Shown piece after piece: positions 17,469 through 27,117 of a stretch of 64,000 nt of DNA. Position 1 is the stretch's first letter. Each line of letters opens with the position of its first letter. The stretch spans positions 19,414 through 83,413 of the forward strand of contig NZ_JAFBDI010000005.1 in NCBI RefSeq assembly GCF_016908145.1, in the 5' to 3' direction. Position numbers and translations under genes: made by a program. Under the pieces are notes generated by a model. The model saw nothing but the letters and a program-made list of their open reading frames with translations. It was not told where the DNA came from and searched no databases. The stretch is from Marinitoga litoralis (GTDB taxonomy: Bacteria > Thermotogota > Thermotogae > Petrotogales > Petrotogaceae).

Positions 17469-17852
17469 TCACAACCTTTCGATACTCCTAGTTACAATTA
17501 AATTAGCACCAGTATCTAAAAAGTTTTCTATTATTATATCGCCCATTTTTACAGGAGCTTCTATTTCTAATTTTTCAATAATTCTCATGGCTTCATCAAA
17601 TAATCTTAACGGAATAGCTTCTGTTGTTTTAATAGAGGCTAATGGATATTTCCCATTTTTAACCTTTACACTTGTAACTAAAATTCTATGTGGATCACTT
17701 ATTTCTTGTATAGCATATTCTCTACCACGAGGACATTTATTTCCAGCAACGTCTATAACTTCTAACTCTTCTGTATATTCAATTCTTACTTTACATCCTA
17801 ATGGACATCTTACACAAGTTAATTCCTTAACCAAGTTTTGAGATGAGCTCAT
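17469..17852 (-). CDS. DUF1667 protein of the glycerol-3-phosphate dehydrogenase cluster
   Basis: 127-aa DUF1667 protein with an N-terminal Cys-rich motif CVRCPLGC and a further KCPRGREYA, suggesting an iron-sulfur or other metal site. The family is found beside GlpA-like and FAD/NAD oxidoreductase genes in Thermotogota and Firmicutes. It overlaps the preceding oxidoreductase gene by 26 bases and has a GAGGTGA ribosome site. It probably serves as the third subunit, for electron transfer (inference). Confidence 0.88.
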   Translation of the reverse strand: MSSSQNLVKELTCVRCPLGCKVRIEYTEELEVIDVAGNKCPRGREYAIQEISDPHRILVTSVKVKNGKYPLASIKTTEAIPLRLFDEAMRIIEKLEIEAPVKMGDIIIENFLDTGANLIVTRSIERL

Positions 17853-19047
17853 CTGCTATCACCTCTATTTCATCTATATTTTCATCAAATGGTTTTAATT
17901 TAATTACAACCATTTCTGGTGGTCTTGCATCATTTTCTATAACCTCAACACCTAATGGTTCTACTTTAATACTTGCTCTATCAAAAACCTTTGAAACTCT
18001 AATATATAATGTACTTTCTTGAGTTGGATCTATATACACTGGGTGTAATATACCTATATTTTCACCTTTTCTTACTTTAACTTTTTTGCTTTGTGTATAT
18101 TCTCCCTTTGCATATAATGCAGCATATTTACCTGCTTTTTCTCCTTCTTTAGCAACATAGTCTACCAAATCAAATATTACGGTACAATTCCCAGCTGCAA
18201 AAATCCAATCTTCACTAGTTTGATTTGTATTAGATACAATAAACCCTGGATCAGCTTCTAAAAAGTCTGCTGGTTTAATTTGAGGAATTAAACCTACTGA
18301 AGTTATTAAAGTATCAACTTCAAATTCTTTTTCGGTGCCAGGAATTGGATCCCATTTATAATCAACTTCTGCAGCAATAACCTTTTGAAGTCTTCTATCG
18401 CCTTCAACAGCTATAACTGTATGTGATAAGTATAACGGAATACCGAAATCTTTCAAACATTGTTGTACATTTCTTTCAAGTCCTCCAGGATATGGCATTA
18501 TTTCCAAAACAGCTTCAACTTTTATACCTTCTAAAGTTAATCTCCTTGCCATTATTAGACCTATATCTCCTGATCCTAAAATAACAGCCTTACTTCCTGG
18601 TTTTAAATTTTCTAAATTAATAAACCTTTGAGCAAGTCCAGCTGTGAAAATACCAGTAATTCTTTTTCCAGGTACTGGTAATGAATTTAAATGTCTTTCT
18701 CTAGCTCCAGTTGCCATCACTAAAGCCTTTGTTTGTATTTCATGAATTCCTCTTTTATCAACAAATATTATTGTTTTGTCTTTTCTAATTTCCAAAACAT
18801 ATGTTCCAAATAATATATCTATATCTTTGAGTCTTTCTTTAGCAAATTCTTTAAACTCTGGTCCTGTTAAATCCTTTTTAAAATATTGCAATCCAAACCC
18901 ATTGTGAATACATTGATTTAATACTCCTCCAGTATCTTCATCCCTTTCTAATAATATAACATTTGCACCATTTTCTCTTGCACTATATGCAGCAGCCATT
19001 CCAGCCGCTCCCCCGCCTATTACAACAACATCTGTATTATATTTCAT
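17827..19047 (-). CDS. FAD-dependent NAD(P)H oxidoreductase of the glp cluster
   Basis: 406-aa pyridine-nucleotide-disulfide-type oxidoreductase. The FAD site GGGAAGMAAA is at the N-terminus, an ATGARER motif follows, and a second Rossmann motif GSGDIGL lies near residue 155. ATG 19047 overlaps the stop of the upstream glpA-type gene as ATGA. It probably passes electrons from the glycerol-3-phosphate dehydrogenase to a carrier, possibly with the DUF1667 protein as small subunit; that role is inferred from the conserved trio. Confidence 0.88.
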   Translation of the reverse strand: MKYNTDVVVIGGGAAGMAAAYSARENGANVILLERDEDTGGVLNQCIHNGFGLQYFKKDLTGPEFKEFAKERLKDIDILFGTYVLEIRKDKTIIFVDKRGIHEIQTKALVMATGARERHLNSLPVPGKRITGIFTAGLAQRFINLENLKPGSKAVILGSGDIGLIMARRLTLEGIKVEAVLEIMPYPGGLERNVQQCLKDFGIPLYLSHTVIAVEGDRRLQKVIAAEVDYKWDPIPGTEKEFEVDTLITSVGLIPQIKPADFLEADPGFIVSNTNQTSEDWIFAAGNCTVIFDLVDYVAKEGEKAGKYAALYAKGEYTQSKKVKVRKGENIGILHPVYIDPTQESTLYIRVSKVFDRASIKVEPLGVEVIENDARPPEMVVIKLKPFDENIDEIEVIADELISKLG

Positions 19048-20468
19048 ACTCTCACCTTCGCATTCACAATCCAACTTCCATCTTCGTTTTGATTTATTTC
19101 TCTAGGATCTCTTCCTGTGTATTCTGCTAATATTTTTAAAATTTTTGCTGTACAAAATCCACCTTGACATTCTCCAAATGACGCTCTAGTCATAAACTTA
19201 ATATCGTCTAAAGTTCTAGCGCCATTATTTATAGCATCTATTATTTCTTTTTTAGTTACCTTATTACAATGACAAACCATTTCACCCGCATTTGGATCTT
19301 TTTGAATTATATTATTCCATTCATTTCTATCTATATGAACTAAATGTGGTGTTCTTTCTATATTTGATATATACTTCTCTCTTAAATATAGATTCATACC
19401 AACTTTTTCTTGAATCAAATATTCAACTACATATTTTGCTATCGCTGGAGCGGCTGTTAATCCTGGTGATCTAATGCCCGATACATGTATTGCTCCACTT
19501 TTACCTACATCGATGTAAAAGTCCTTCTTTTCTGTTTCAGGTCTTAATCCAGCAAATGTTTTTACTAAATGTCTTCTGAAATTGAGATTTGGAACTAATT
19601 TCATTCCTTTTTCTCTAATTTCATTTAAACCTTCTTTAGTAGTTGCTGTATCGTATTTTGATAATACCCTGTTAGCATTTGGACCAACTAAAAAACCTCC
19701 ATCCACTGTTGGTAAAACTAAACAACCTTTTGAAATTCCTGTTGGAACTGGGAATATTGTTGAATTTACATAATTATAATCCTTTGAAAGTAAAAAATAT
19801 TCTCCTTTTACAGGAAATATTTCAGGCACTTCATCTCCAAATAGTTTTGCAACTTCATCTGCAAATAATCCAGCAGCATTAATTACTAAATCTGCAAAAT
19901 ATTCGGATTTATCTTGAAATTTTAATAGAAATTTGCCATTTTTCTTTTCAACTTCTACTAGTTTCTTTTTGATTAAAGTTCTACCACCATTAACTCTAAC
20001 GGATTTTGCTGCTTGAATAGCTACAATCCATGGATCAAATATTCCAGCAATTTCACAAAATAATGATCGTTTAGCTTTTGGATTAATGTTTTTTTCCATT
20101 TCTAATAATTCTAATTTTTCTACTATTCTAACTTCTTTAACACCATTTTTTTCAGCCTTTTTTAACAAATTATATATATAATTTGTTTCTTCATCTTCAA
20201 TAGCAACAACATGTGAACCTACTCTCTTTAAATCGAAATGCAATTCTTTTTGTAACTGTGTATATAATTGATTCCCTTTATAACACAATTGAGCTCTTAA
20301 ACTTCCAGGTGGATCATCATATCCGCCATGTAAAATAGCCGAATTAGATTTTGTGACTCCCATTCCAAAATTAGTTTTTGCTTCAAAAAGCCAAACATCT
20401 TCGACATATTTATTCAGTTCTCTTGCAATTAAGGTACCAACGATACCCCCTCCTATTACTGCAATCAA
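19044..20468 (-). CDS. glpA: FAD-dependent glycerol-3-phosphate dehydrogenase, GlpA type
   Basis: FAD-linked oxidase of the DAO family, converting glycerol 3-phosphate to dihydroxyacetone phosphate. The N-terminal GGGIVG FAD motif is followed by the substrate domain, and a C-terminal BFD-like [2Fe-2S] domain has CHCNKVTKKE and ECQGGFC. The start is ambiguous: ATG 20507 has no ribosome site; a GGGGGG tract suits TTG 20468 by spacing, with GTG 20477 as alternative. First gene of the 17-gene minus-strand series. Confidence 0.9.
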   Translation of the reverse strand: MIAVIGGGIVGTLIARELNKYVEDVWLFEAKTNFGMGVTKSNSAILHGGYDDPPGSLRAQLCYKGNQLYTQLQKELHFDLKRVGSHVVAIEDEETNYIYNLLKKAEKNGVKEVRIVEKLELLEMEKNINPKAKRSLFCEIAGIFDPWIVAIQAAKSVRVNGGRTLIKKKLVEVEKKNGKFLLKFQDKSEYFADLVINAAGLFADEVAKLFGDEVPEIFPVKGEYFLLSKDYNYVNSTIFPVPTGISKGCLVLPTVDGGFLVGPNANRVLSKYDTATTKEGLNEIREKGMKLVPNLNFRRHLVKTFAGLRPETEKKDFYIDVGKSGAIHVSGIRSPGLTAAPAIAKYVVEYLIQEKVGMNLYLREKYISNIERTPHLVHIDRNEWNNIIQKDPNAGEMVCHCNKVTKKEIIDAINNGARTLDDIKFMTRASFGECQGGFCTAKILKILAEYTGRDPREINQNEDGSWIVNAKVRV

Positions 20469-20533
20469 AACTCTCACTCCCCCCAAAAATAGATTTCGGT
20501 TTAACATATTTTAATTATAACACAAAAGATATA

Positions 20534-20542
20534 TGATATAAT
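20534..20542 (+). promoter_or_regulatory. Extended -10 element before ruvC
   Basis: TGATATAAT in the short divergent region between glpA and ruvC, 29 bases before the ruvC start. No good -35 box is seen. Confidence 0.55.
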
Positions 20543-20571
20543 TATTTAAATTATTTAATGAGGTGTATATT

Positions 20572-21048
20572 ATGAGAATTTTAGGAATTGATCCAGGATA
20601 TGGTAGAATAGGTTATGGAGTAATTGATAAGATTGGCAATAACTTTAAATTAATAGATTTTGGTGTTATTGAAACAGATAAAAAAGCAGATTTAAATTCT
20701 AGATTAGTTGAAATTTATGATAAAATGAATAATTTAATTTCTAATTATAATCCTGATGAATCAGCTGTTGAAAGTTTATTCTTTTTTAAAAACGTTAAAA
20801 CTGCTATTGAAGTTGGAGAAGCACGTGGTGTTATATTATTATCATTACAAAAAGCAAAAGTACCTATATTTGAATATACTCCATACCAAGTAAAACAATC
20901 AATTACCGGGTATGGTCGAGCAGAAAAAGGACAAATACAAAGAATGTTAAAAGTAGTTTTTAATTTAAAAAAGAATCCCACTCCAGATGATGCTGCTGAC
21001 GCTTTAGCTATAGCTTTTTGTCATGGGAATTATAGGAAAATTGTATGA
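20572..21048 (+). CDS. ruvC: Holliday junction resolvase RuvC
   Basis: Endonuclease that cuts Holliday junctions symmetrically together with RuvAB. The first catalytic aspartate is in LGIDPGYGR, a catalytic glutamate in ESLFF, and the C-terminal DDAADALAIA contributes the last acidic residues. 158 aa is typical. ATG 20572 follows a GAGGTG site; the GTG at 20563 is part of that site. No ruvA or ruvB gene is adjacent. Confidence 0.95.
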   Translation: MRILGIDPGYGRIGYGVIDKIGNNFKLIDFGVIETDKKADLNSRLVEIYDKMNNLISNYNPDESAVESLFFFKNVKTAIEVGEARGVILLSLQKAKVPIFEYTPYQVKQSITGYGRAEKGQIQRMLKVVFNLKKNPTPDDAADALAIAFCHGNYRKIV

Positions 21049-21064
21049 AATATTAACTATTTTA

Positions 21065-21073
21065 TGATATAAT
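21065..21073 (+). promoter_or_regulatory. Extended -10 element before mreB
   Basis: TGATATAAT 32 bases before the mreB start codon, similar to the element before ruvC. It would give mreB its own transcript. Confidence 0.5.
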
Positions 21074-21104
21074 TTCTTAAAATTATTTTTCAGGAGGATT
21101 TGAA

Positions 21105-22130
21105 ATGAGAGCAAGTTTTGGTAAAACTAATATTGGTATTGATTTAGGAACTGCTAATACTTTGGTATATGTAAAAGGAAAAGGTATTGTTGTAAATGAA
21201 CCTTCTGTTATAGCTATTGAAAAAGATTCAAAGGAAATATTAAATGTTGGTAAAGAAGCCAAAAAAATGATTGGGAAAACTCCTGCTAATATTATTGCTA
21301 TTAGACCTTTAAAGGATGGAGTTATTGCCGATTACAATACAGCTTTAGCTATGTTAAAATATTTTATTAACGCTTCCGTTGGATCTTTTACATTTTTTAA
21401 ACCTACAGTTGTTGTTGGTGTCCCAACTGATGCAACTGAAGTTGAAAGACATGCTTTGTATAAGGCTGCATTAGATGCGGGTGCAGGTAAAGCATTTTTA
21501 ATTGAAGAATCAATGGCTACTGCAATTGGTATTGGTTTAAATGTAGAAGAAGCTTCAGGTAATATGGTAGTTGACATCGGTGGAGGTACTACAGAAATTT
21601 CTGTAATTTCATTAGGAAGTTTAGTAGTATCTAAATCTATACGTATTGCCGGAGATGAATTAGACGAATCTATAATTAATTATGTTAAAGATAAAACTGG
21701 ATTGTTAATTGGCGAAAGAACTGCAGAAAAAATAAAACAAAAAATAGGTAATGCTTGGCCAAATGAAGAATATGATAATGAAGAAATAGAAATAATTGGA
21801 AGAGATATTTTATCTGGACTTCCCAAAAACATTATTTTAAAAGGATATGAAATTAGAGAAGCTATTAGCAATCCCGTATCAAAAATCGTTGAACAAATAA
21901 AATTAACAGTAGAAGAAACTCCACCTGAATTATTAACTGATATTGTTATGAAAGGTATTTATTTAGCTGGTGGAGGTGCATTATTAAAAGGACTAAAAGA
22001 ATTAATTGAACACGAAACAAAAATAAAGGTTATTGTAGCTGAAGATCCATTGACTGCTGTTGCAAGGGGTGCTGGTATGGTTTTAGATAAGGTTAAAATA
22101 TTAGAAAATTTAGCGAAATTACAAAAATAA
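21105..22130 (+). CDS. mreB: Rod-shape protein MreB
   Basis: Actin-like ATPase that forms membrane-associated filaments and guides the elongasome. The phosphate-1 motif [21 protein letters not shown] (phosphate 2) and the adenosine motif [11 protein letters not shown] are all present; 341 aa is typical. An AGGAGG ribosome site precedes ATG 21105. It heads the shape cluster mreB-mreC-mreD-PBP2. Confidence 0.97.
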   Translation: MRASFGKTNIGIDLGTANTLVYVKGKGIVVNEPSVIAIEKDSKEILNVGKEAKKMIGKTPANIIAIRPLKDGVIADYNTALAMLKYFINASVGSFTFFKPTVVVGVPTDATEVERHALYKAALDAGAGKAFLIEESMATAIGIGLNVEEASGNMVVDIGGGTTEISVISLGSLVVSKSIRIAGDELDESIINYVKDKTGLLIGERTAEKIKQKIGNAWPNEEYDNEEIEIIGRDILSGLPKNIILKGYEIREAISNPVSKIVEQIKLTVEETPPELLTDIVMKGIYLAGGGALLKGLKELIEHETKIKVIVAEDPLTAVARGAGMVLDKVKILENLAKLQK

Positions 22131-22131
22131 C

Positions 22132-22812
22132 ATGTTTAAAAAAGCTCTTTTTTATCTAATAATATTATTGCTTATATCTATAATTTCTACATTATATCCG
22201 AATATTAATAATATAATATCCAGAGTAAACTATCCTCTGGATATTGTTTTTTCAGATATTCGAAATAATTATCTCCTATTAACAAAAAATGCAAATTATC
22301 TAAAAGATATTGAAAATCAAATATCAAACAACATTTTAAACTTTAAAATTAAAAACGAGGAAAATGAATTAAATATATCGTTAATACCTGGTATTATAAT
22401 TAATGAGGATAGCAAATATATTTATGTTAAATCTCATAATGATGTAAAATCCGGAGAAATCGTATTTACAAATGATGGAATATTATTGGGATTTGTAGAA
22501 GATAGTTTTAGAAATAACTTGGTTGTAAGAAAATTTGGTTGGGGTAATATTGAATTATATGGGAATTACATGGGTTATGATTTTTTAATTAAAGAAAGTG
22601 GAAATGGTAATATTTTAATTGAAATTCCTGAAGGATTTTCTATATTTAAAGACAATGAAGAAGTAAATATTACCATATCAAATAATAATTGGATTAAAAA
22701 AAATATTATTTTAAAGGGTAAAGTGTATAATAAGGGGAATAATATATATTATTTTGAAATGAATGATAATAATAGCATAATTGTCTTTTTTAGTGAATTT
22801 GGGGTGAAATAA
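22132..22812 (+). CDS. mreC: Rod-shape protein MreC
   Basis: Bitopic elongasome scaffold: one N-terminal membrane helix (about 5-22) and a periplasmic domain of beta barrels; 226 aa is at the short end of the family. Sequence similarity is weak, and the call rests partly on its place between mreB and mreD. It starts one base after the mreB stop with no clear ribosome site, so translation probably depends on mreB. A terminator-like hairpin lies inside the gene at 22215-22245. Confidence 0.82.
   Translation: MFKKALFYLIILLLISIISTLYPNINNIISRVNYPLDIVFSDIRNNYLLLTKNANYLKDIENQISNNILNFKIKNEENELNISLIPGIIINEDSKYIYVKSHNDVKSGEIVFTNDGILLGFVEDSFRNNLVVRKFGWGNIELYGNYMGYDFLIKESGNGNILIEIPEGFSIFKDNEEVNITISNNNWIKKNIILKGKVYNKGNNIYYFEMNDNNSIIVFFSEFGVK
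22215..22245 (+). terminator. Intragenic terminator-like hairpin in mreC
   Basis: Perfect 11-bp inverted repeat AATATCCAGAG/CTCTGGATATT with a 9-base loop followed by GTTTTTTC, 83 bases into mreC. It may act as an attenuator or be neutral. Confidence 0.4.
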
Positions 22813-23228
22813 TGGAATATATTTATATTGTTATTTTAACTTTAATTTCAACTTCATGGGATAGATGGATGGGAGATATTTTATTTTTTTCGTTTCCTAT
22901 AGCTTTTCTTATAGTTCAATATATTTTTAAAGATAAAATGTATTTATTTGCATTTTTATATTCTTTAATATATTTTGCTTCAAAATTTGATATAGGACTT
23001 ATGTCTTTAATACTTTTTATTTTAATAGTACTTTCGTTTCATATTTTTGAATTTTTAGAGAAAAGCTATTATAGAAGCTTATTTAGTTCTATTATTCCGT
23101 TATCATTTTTATGTATTTTAAATAAAGTATTTTTTCAATACGTTTTTATTATTTCTGTGATAATATTATCCATATCTCATTTTGTAATTACTGGAAGGAT
23201 TGACAAAAATGAAAGAATCAAGGTTTAA
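22812..23228 (+). CDS. mreD: Rod-shape protein MreD
   Basis: 138-aa polytopic membrane protein with about five hydrophobic helices. The family is poorly conserved; the call rests on size, hydrophobicity and position after mreC. Its ATG overlaps the mreC stop (TAATG) behind a GGGGTGA site. It overlaps the PBP2 gene by about 20 bases. Confidence 0.8.
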   Translation: MEYIYIVILTLISTSWDRWMGDILFFSFPIAFLIVQYIFKDKMYLFAFLYSLIYFASKFDIGLMSLILFILIVLSFHIFEFLEKSYYRSLFSSIIPLSFLCILNKVFFQYVFIISVIILSISHFVITGRIDKNERIKV

Positions 23229-24915
23229 ATTCCTGGTATTTTTATTTATTTCTGCTTTTTTTATTTTGCTTTCACGAGCTTTTTATTTGCAAATAATTAA
23301 TCACTCTAAATATGTTAAAGAAGTTGAAGAATTGAGTACACGGATAATAACTTTAAATCCTATACGCGGAAATATATATGATAAAAACGGAATATTATTA
23401 GCCTGGAGTGAAAAAGTTTATATTATTGAAAATTATAATGATACTTTTTCTGAAAAAGATGTTGAAATATTAGTAGATATTTTTTCAAATATATCAGATA
23501 CCCCAGAAACTTATATAGATAAATTACTTTTTCAAAAAAGATTAGTTATAAAATTAACACCCGCAAGTATAAAACAATTATCAGAAATTAAAGGTATTAA
23601 AATTTCCGAAAAGTATATTAGGAAGTATATTGATAATACTATATATCCAATAGTAGGTTATGTAAATTCTGAAGGTGTTCCACAATATGGTATAGAAAAG
23701 TATTATAATGATATATTAGAAGGAAAACCTGGATATCAAATAGTTAAAATAACTCCCGGTGGTCGTATTGATAAAATATTAGAAACAGTTGAGCCGATTA
23801 AAGGAAAAGATATATATTTAACTATAGACTATAGGCTACAAAAATATATATATAATGAAATGGAAAAATATAAAAAATCTGGTGCTGTAATAATGTCTAA
23901 TCCAAATAATGGCGAAATTTTGGCATTGGTAAGTTACCCTGCTGTTGAACCTAATTTGTTTTCATCAGGACTTTCAATACAAGATTGGAAAAAAATAATT
24001 TATGACACAAAACAGCCATTAATAAATAAAGCAATATCGGCTACATATGCTCCGGGATCTGTTATTAAACCTTTCTTCGCTTTAGTGGGTTTAGAAGAAG
24101 GATATTCTCCTGAAGCTACTATTGATTGTGATGGGAAATTCGAATTAGAAAATTCTAAAGGAAATGTTATTGCAGAGTATTATGACTGGAATATTTTTGG
24201 ACATGGAGTTACTGATTTAGTAAAGTCATTAAGAGTATCCTGTAATTTATATTATTACAATCTTGGTTTGACTCTAGGAATAGATGCATTAAGTGCATAT
24301 GCGAAAGCTTTTAAAGTAGATGAAAAAACTGATATAGATTTAACAGGAGAGGTAAGTTCTGTATTTCCAAGTAGAGACTGGAAAAAAGAAAGGTTTGGTG
24401 TTGATTGGTATATTGGTGAAACCGTTTTAACATCTATTGGGCAAGGATATATGGAATTTACGCCTATTAGCATTTTGAAATTATATAATGTTCTTTCAAC
24501 GAAAGGGATGTATTATAAATTCCATGTGTTGAAAAGTTATATTAATAATATTTCAGAAGAGAAGATTTCATATGAAAAGAAATTAGTATATAATTTTAAT
24601 ATAAATCCCGTATATTATTTCAACATTTTAAAAGGATTAATAGAAGTTACAACTTATCCAGGAAATAGCACGGATGGCGGTACAGCTTATCATGTATTTC
24701 AAAACTTTCCACAATTAGTTGCTGGAAAAACTGGTACCGCTGAAGTAACAGGTGGAAAACTTCCTCATTCTTGGTTTGCTGGATTTATGCCAGCAAATAA
24801 TCCAGAAGTTTCAATTGTATCTTTTATTGAAAACGGTGGTTATGGTTCTGAAGTTGCAGCTCCAATAGCCAAAAAAGCATTGGAGAAATATTTAGAATTA
24901 AAAAAGGGGGATTAA
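23209..24915 (+). CDS. mrdA: Penicillin-binding protein 2 (elongasome transpeptidase)
   Basis: Class B PBP that cross-links peptidoglycan during elongation, partner of RodA and MreBCD. One N-terminal helix (about 6-26), a dimerisation domain containing RGNIYDKNG, then the transpeptidase domain with SVIK (SxxK), SCN (SxN) and KTGTAE (KTG) motifs. 568 aa is typical. ATG 23209 is preferred over TTG 23200 because the GGAAGG site almost abuts the latter. RodA is encoded separately at 27594-28706. Confidence 0.95.
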   Translation: MKESRFKFLVFLFISAFFILLSRAFYLQIINHSKYVKEVEELSTRIITLNPIRGNIYDKNGILLAWSEKVYIIENYNDTFSEKDVEILVDIFSNISDTPETYIDKLLFQKRLVIKLTPASIKQLSEIKGIKISEKYIRKYIDNTIYPIVGYVNSEGVPQYGIEKYYNDILEGKPGYQIVKITPGGRIDKILETVEPIKGKDIYLTIDYRLQKYIYNEMEKYKKSGAVIMSNPNNGEILALVSYPAVEPNLFSSGLSIQDWKKIIYDTKQPLINKAISATYAPGSVIKPFFALVGLEEGYSPEATIDCDGKFELENSKGNVIAEYYDWNIFGHGVTDLVKSLRVSCNLYYYNLGLTLGIDALSAYAKAFKVDEKTDIDLTGEVSSVFPSRDWKKERFGVDWYIGETVLTSIGQGYMEFTPISILKLYNVLSTKGMYYKFHVLKSYINNISEEKISYEKKLVYNFNINPVYYFNILKGLIEVTTYPGNSTDGGTAYHVFQNFPQLVAGKTGTAEVTGGKLPHSWFAGFMPANNPEVSIVSFIENGGYGSEVAAPIAKKALEKYLELKKGD

Positions 24916-24917
24916 TT

Positions 24918-26129
24918 ATGAAAATAAAAATAATTATATTTGCATTATTTGTATTTACTGTTTTTTCTTTTGCAAATGATTTATTTGTTTTTAAAAATGT
25001 GGGCATATTAAACATGGATTATACATGGACAGACGAATTAACAATAAATCTGAAATCTGATGAAAATGTTATTTTTGTTGAAAATGCAGAATATTATACT
25101 GTTAAAAATGGTAACTTAGAAAATATCAAATTTAAAATTATAGGTTCATCACAAGATTTAAAAGACACTCTCAATAATTTTGTAGTCGCAATTAACTCAA
25201 ACCCAATAGTTTTAAAAGACTCTTTAAATCCTACATATATATATTACTATAATAACCTTTTAGGATTATGGTGTAGAACTGAAGCTGAACATTTAAATGA
25301 TATATTAAATAATAAAGTTTTCTATGCAAAAAATATTAAAGGTTTAGTTCAAATATCTAAACCAATAACATGGGATATATTCTATAATTTAAAAGAAAAT
25401 GGAGATTTGTTTGTTACATATAATATTAGTGGTAATTTAGATGAAAGTTATAATGTATATTTAATTGATGAAAATTTTCCTATATATCAACCCCAAACTC
25501 AAGAAAGAGCATTATATACAAAAGCTATGGCTGTAAGTGCTGATGTATATGTTCCTGAAATAGTGGGTGAATCTGCTATTGTAAATTTTGGAGAAATCAC
25601 ACCATTTAATGGATCATTTTCTAAAGTTAGAAAATTAGGTACTATAAAAAATTATGAAGACATTAATTATTTAAATATTAATTTTTATTCATCATCTTTT
25701 GAAAATAATTACTTAACAATAATTAGAGAATTTGATAATACAAAAGATAATGGTTTAGGTGTACCTTTAATAGATGGAAAAGTCTATATATTTTCTAAAA
25801 AAGATAATAAAGAGTTTATAAATAAAGTGTCAAATTTACCAAAAACAAATATTGACTCAAAAGTAGAAATTAATCTTGGACAATCATGGAATTCAACTGC
25901 AGATTTATATATTTTAAAAGATAATAGATCAAAAGATTATATTGATAGAACTTTTAATGTTAATATCAATTCTCCAGATAAAACTAAAATTGTTATTACT
26001 GGTCAAGCTATGAGATTATTATCCATAAAAGGTGATTATTTAAGTAAAACAGAAAATTCAGATAAAATTATTATATATGTTCAAGGCAATCAAAATTTAG
26101 AATTAACTATTAGAAGTGATATAAAATAA
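24918..26129 (+). CDS. Secreted protein with DUF4139-like C-terminal part
   Basis: 403-aa exported protein with a signal peptide (about 1-18, cleavage near SFAN). The body is beta-rich. The C-terminal half shows a GVPLIDGKVYIF segment followed by LPKTNIDSKVEINLG, which resembles DUF4139 (mucoidy-inhibitor A type) proteins; I give this as a tentative match. It begins 2 bases after the PBP2 stop with a strong AAAGGGGG site, so it belongs to the shape operon. It may be an envelope protein; function is unknown. Confidence 0.7.
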   Translation: MKIKIIIFALFVFTVFSFANDLFVFKNVGILNMDYTWTDELTINLKSDENVIFVENAEYYTVKNGNLENIKFKIIGSSQDLKDTLNNFVVAINSNPIVLKDSLNPTYIYYYNNLLGLWCRTEAEHLNDILNNKVFYAKNIKGLVQISKPITWDIFYNLKENGDLFVTYNISGNLDESYNVYLIDENFPIYQPQTQERALYTKAMAVSADVYVPEIVGESAIVNFGEITPFNGSFSKVRKLGTIKNYEDINYLNINFYSSSFENNYLTIIREFDNTKDNGLGVPLIDGKVYIFSKKDNKEFINKVSNLPKTNIDSKVEINLGQSWNSTADLYILKDNRSKDYIDRTFNVNINSPDKTKIVITGQAMRLLSIKGDYLSKTENSDKIIIYVQGNQNLELTIRSDIK

Positions 26130-26147
26130 AAACGAGGAGAGAAAAAA

Positions 26148-26783
26148 ATGAATATTGTATTTGATCTAGATGGCACTTTAATTAATACAGAAAATATAGC
26201 ATTACCAGCAATTAGAAATGTTTTAAAAGATTTAAATTATGATCCAAATGTTCCAAAATCTGAAATATTAAAGTATATTGGTTATACAATTGATGATATC
26301 TTTGAAGGTCTTTTGAAAACTAATGACGAGATAATTATAGGAAAGGCTATTGAATTACTTGATAAATATGAAATAGAAATAATTAAAAAAGCAGATATAA
26401 AAGATATTTTTTTCAATAATGTGTTTGAAGTATTAGAAGAATTAAAAAAAGAACATAAGTTATATATTCTTTCAAATTGTAATATTAAATATATGAATGC
26501 TTTGCTAGAAAAAGGATTAAATAAGTATATTGATTCACCTCATTGTTCTGAAATGTATAATTGGAAAGAAAAAGATTATGTTTTAAATTTAATTTCAAAT
26601 GGAAATAAAGATTTCATAATGATTGGTGATAGACATAAGGATATTGAAGCAGCTAAAGCTAATGGTTTTATATCTATTGGTTGTGCGTATGGTTTTGGAG
26701 ATGAAGAAGTAAAAGATGCTGACTATATTGTTCATGATATTAAAGAAATAATACTTATTATAAATCAAATAGGCCAGAATTAA
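26148..26783 (+). CDS. HAD-superfamily phosphatase
   Basis: 211-aa HAD hydrolase with the nucleophile motif FDLDGTLINTE at the N-terminus, motif II in LSNCN and motif IV in GDRHKDIEAA. An alpha-helical cap (about 17-90) places it in the phosphoglycolate phosphatase-like group. The substrate is not predictable. A GAGGAG site precedes the ATG. The stop lies inside the bidirectional terminator at 26768-26795. Confidence 0.88.
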   Translation: MNIVFDLDGTLINTENIALPAIRNVLKDLNYDPNVPKSEILKYIGYTIDDIFEGLLKTNDEIIIGKAIELLDKYEIEIIKKADIKDIFFNNVFEVLEELKKEHKLYILSNCNIKYMNALLEKGLNKYIDSPHCSEMYNWKEKDYVLNLISNGNKDFIMIGDRHKDIEAAKANGFISIGCAYGFGDEEVKDADYIVHDIKEIILIINQIGQN

Positions 26784-26795
26784 ATCTGGCCTATT
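26768..26795. terminator. Bidirectional terminator between converging genes
   Basis: Stem AATAGGCCAGA/TCTGGCCTATT around a short A/T loop with T runs on both strands. It overlaps the ends of both the HAD gene and the opposing small gene. Confidence 0.9.
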
Positions 26796-27108
26796 TTTCT
26801 CTAACTTCAAATATTATTTCTAAACTTAATGATTTATCTCTAAAATCTGGGGCTTTTTGTTTCCATGATTCTAACTTTTCTTTTGTATCATCTATATATT
26901 CTTCGTAACATAATTCACAACTTCCTGATCGGTAAAATTTAATAAATCTAATTCTATCTTTTTCTTCAAATAATCCATATGAAGAATCTTCATCTTCTAA
27001 TATAACCTTATTTACAACATCAATAGCTTTATTATCTTTTATTTCTTCTTTAAAAAATCTATTTACTTCATCATAATTTTTAAATTTTTTAAATAATCGT
27101 TTATGCAT
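26791..27108 (-). CDS. Conserved-looking small protein, unknown function
   Basis: 105-aa charged cytoplasmic protein, not recognised. It contains a CELCYEEY segment and a predicted mixed alpha/beta pattern. AGGAGG precedes ATG 27108, and it lies 9 bases after rlmH, so it is a real downstream cistron rather than a shadow. Its stop overlaps the shared terminator. Confidence 0.7.
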   Translation of the reverse strand: MHKRLFKKFKNYDEVNRFFKEEIKDNKAIDVVNKVILEDEDSSYGLFEEKDRIRFIKFYRSGSCELCYEEYIDDTKEKLESWKQKAPDFRDKSLSLEIIFEVREK

Positions 27109-27117
27109 AATTACCTC

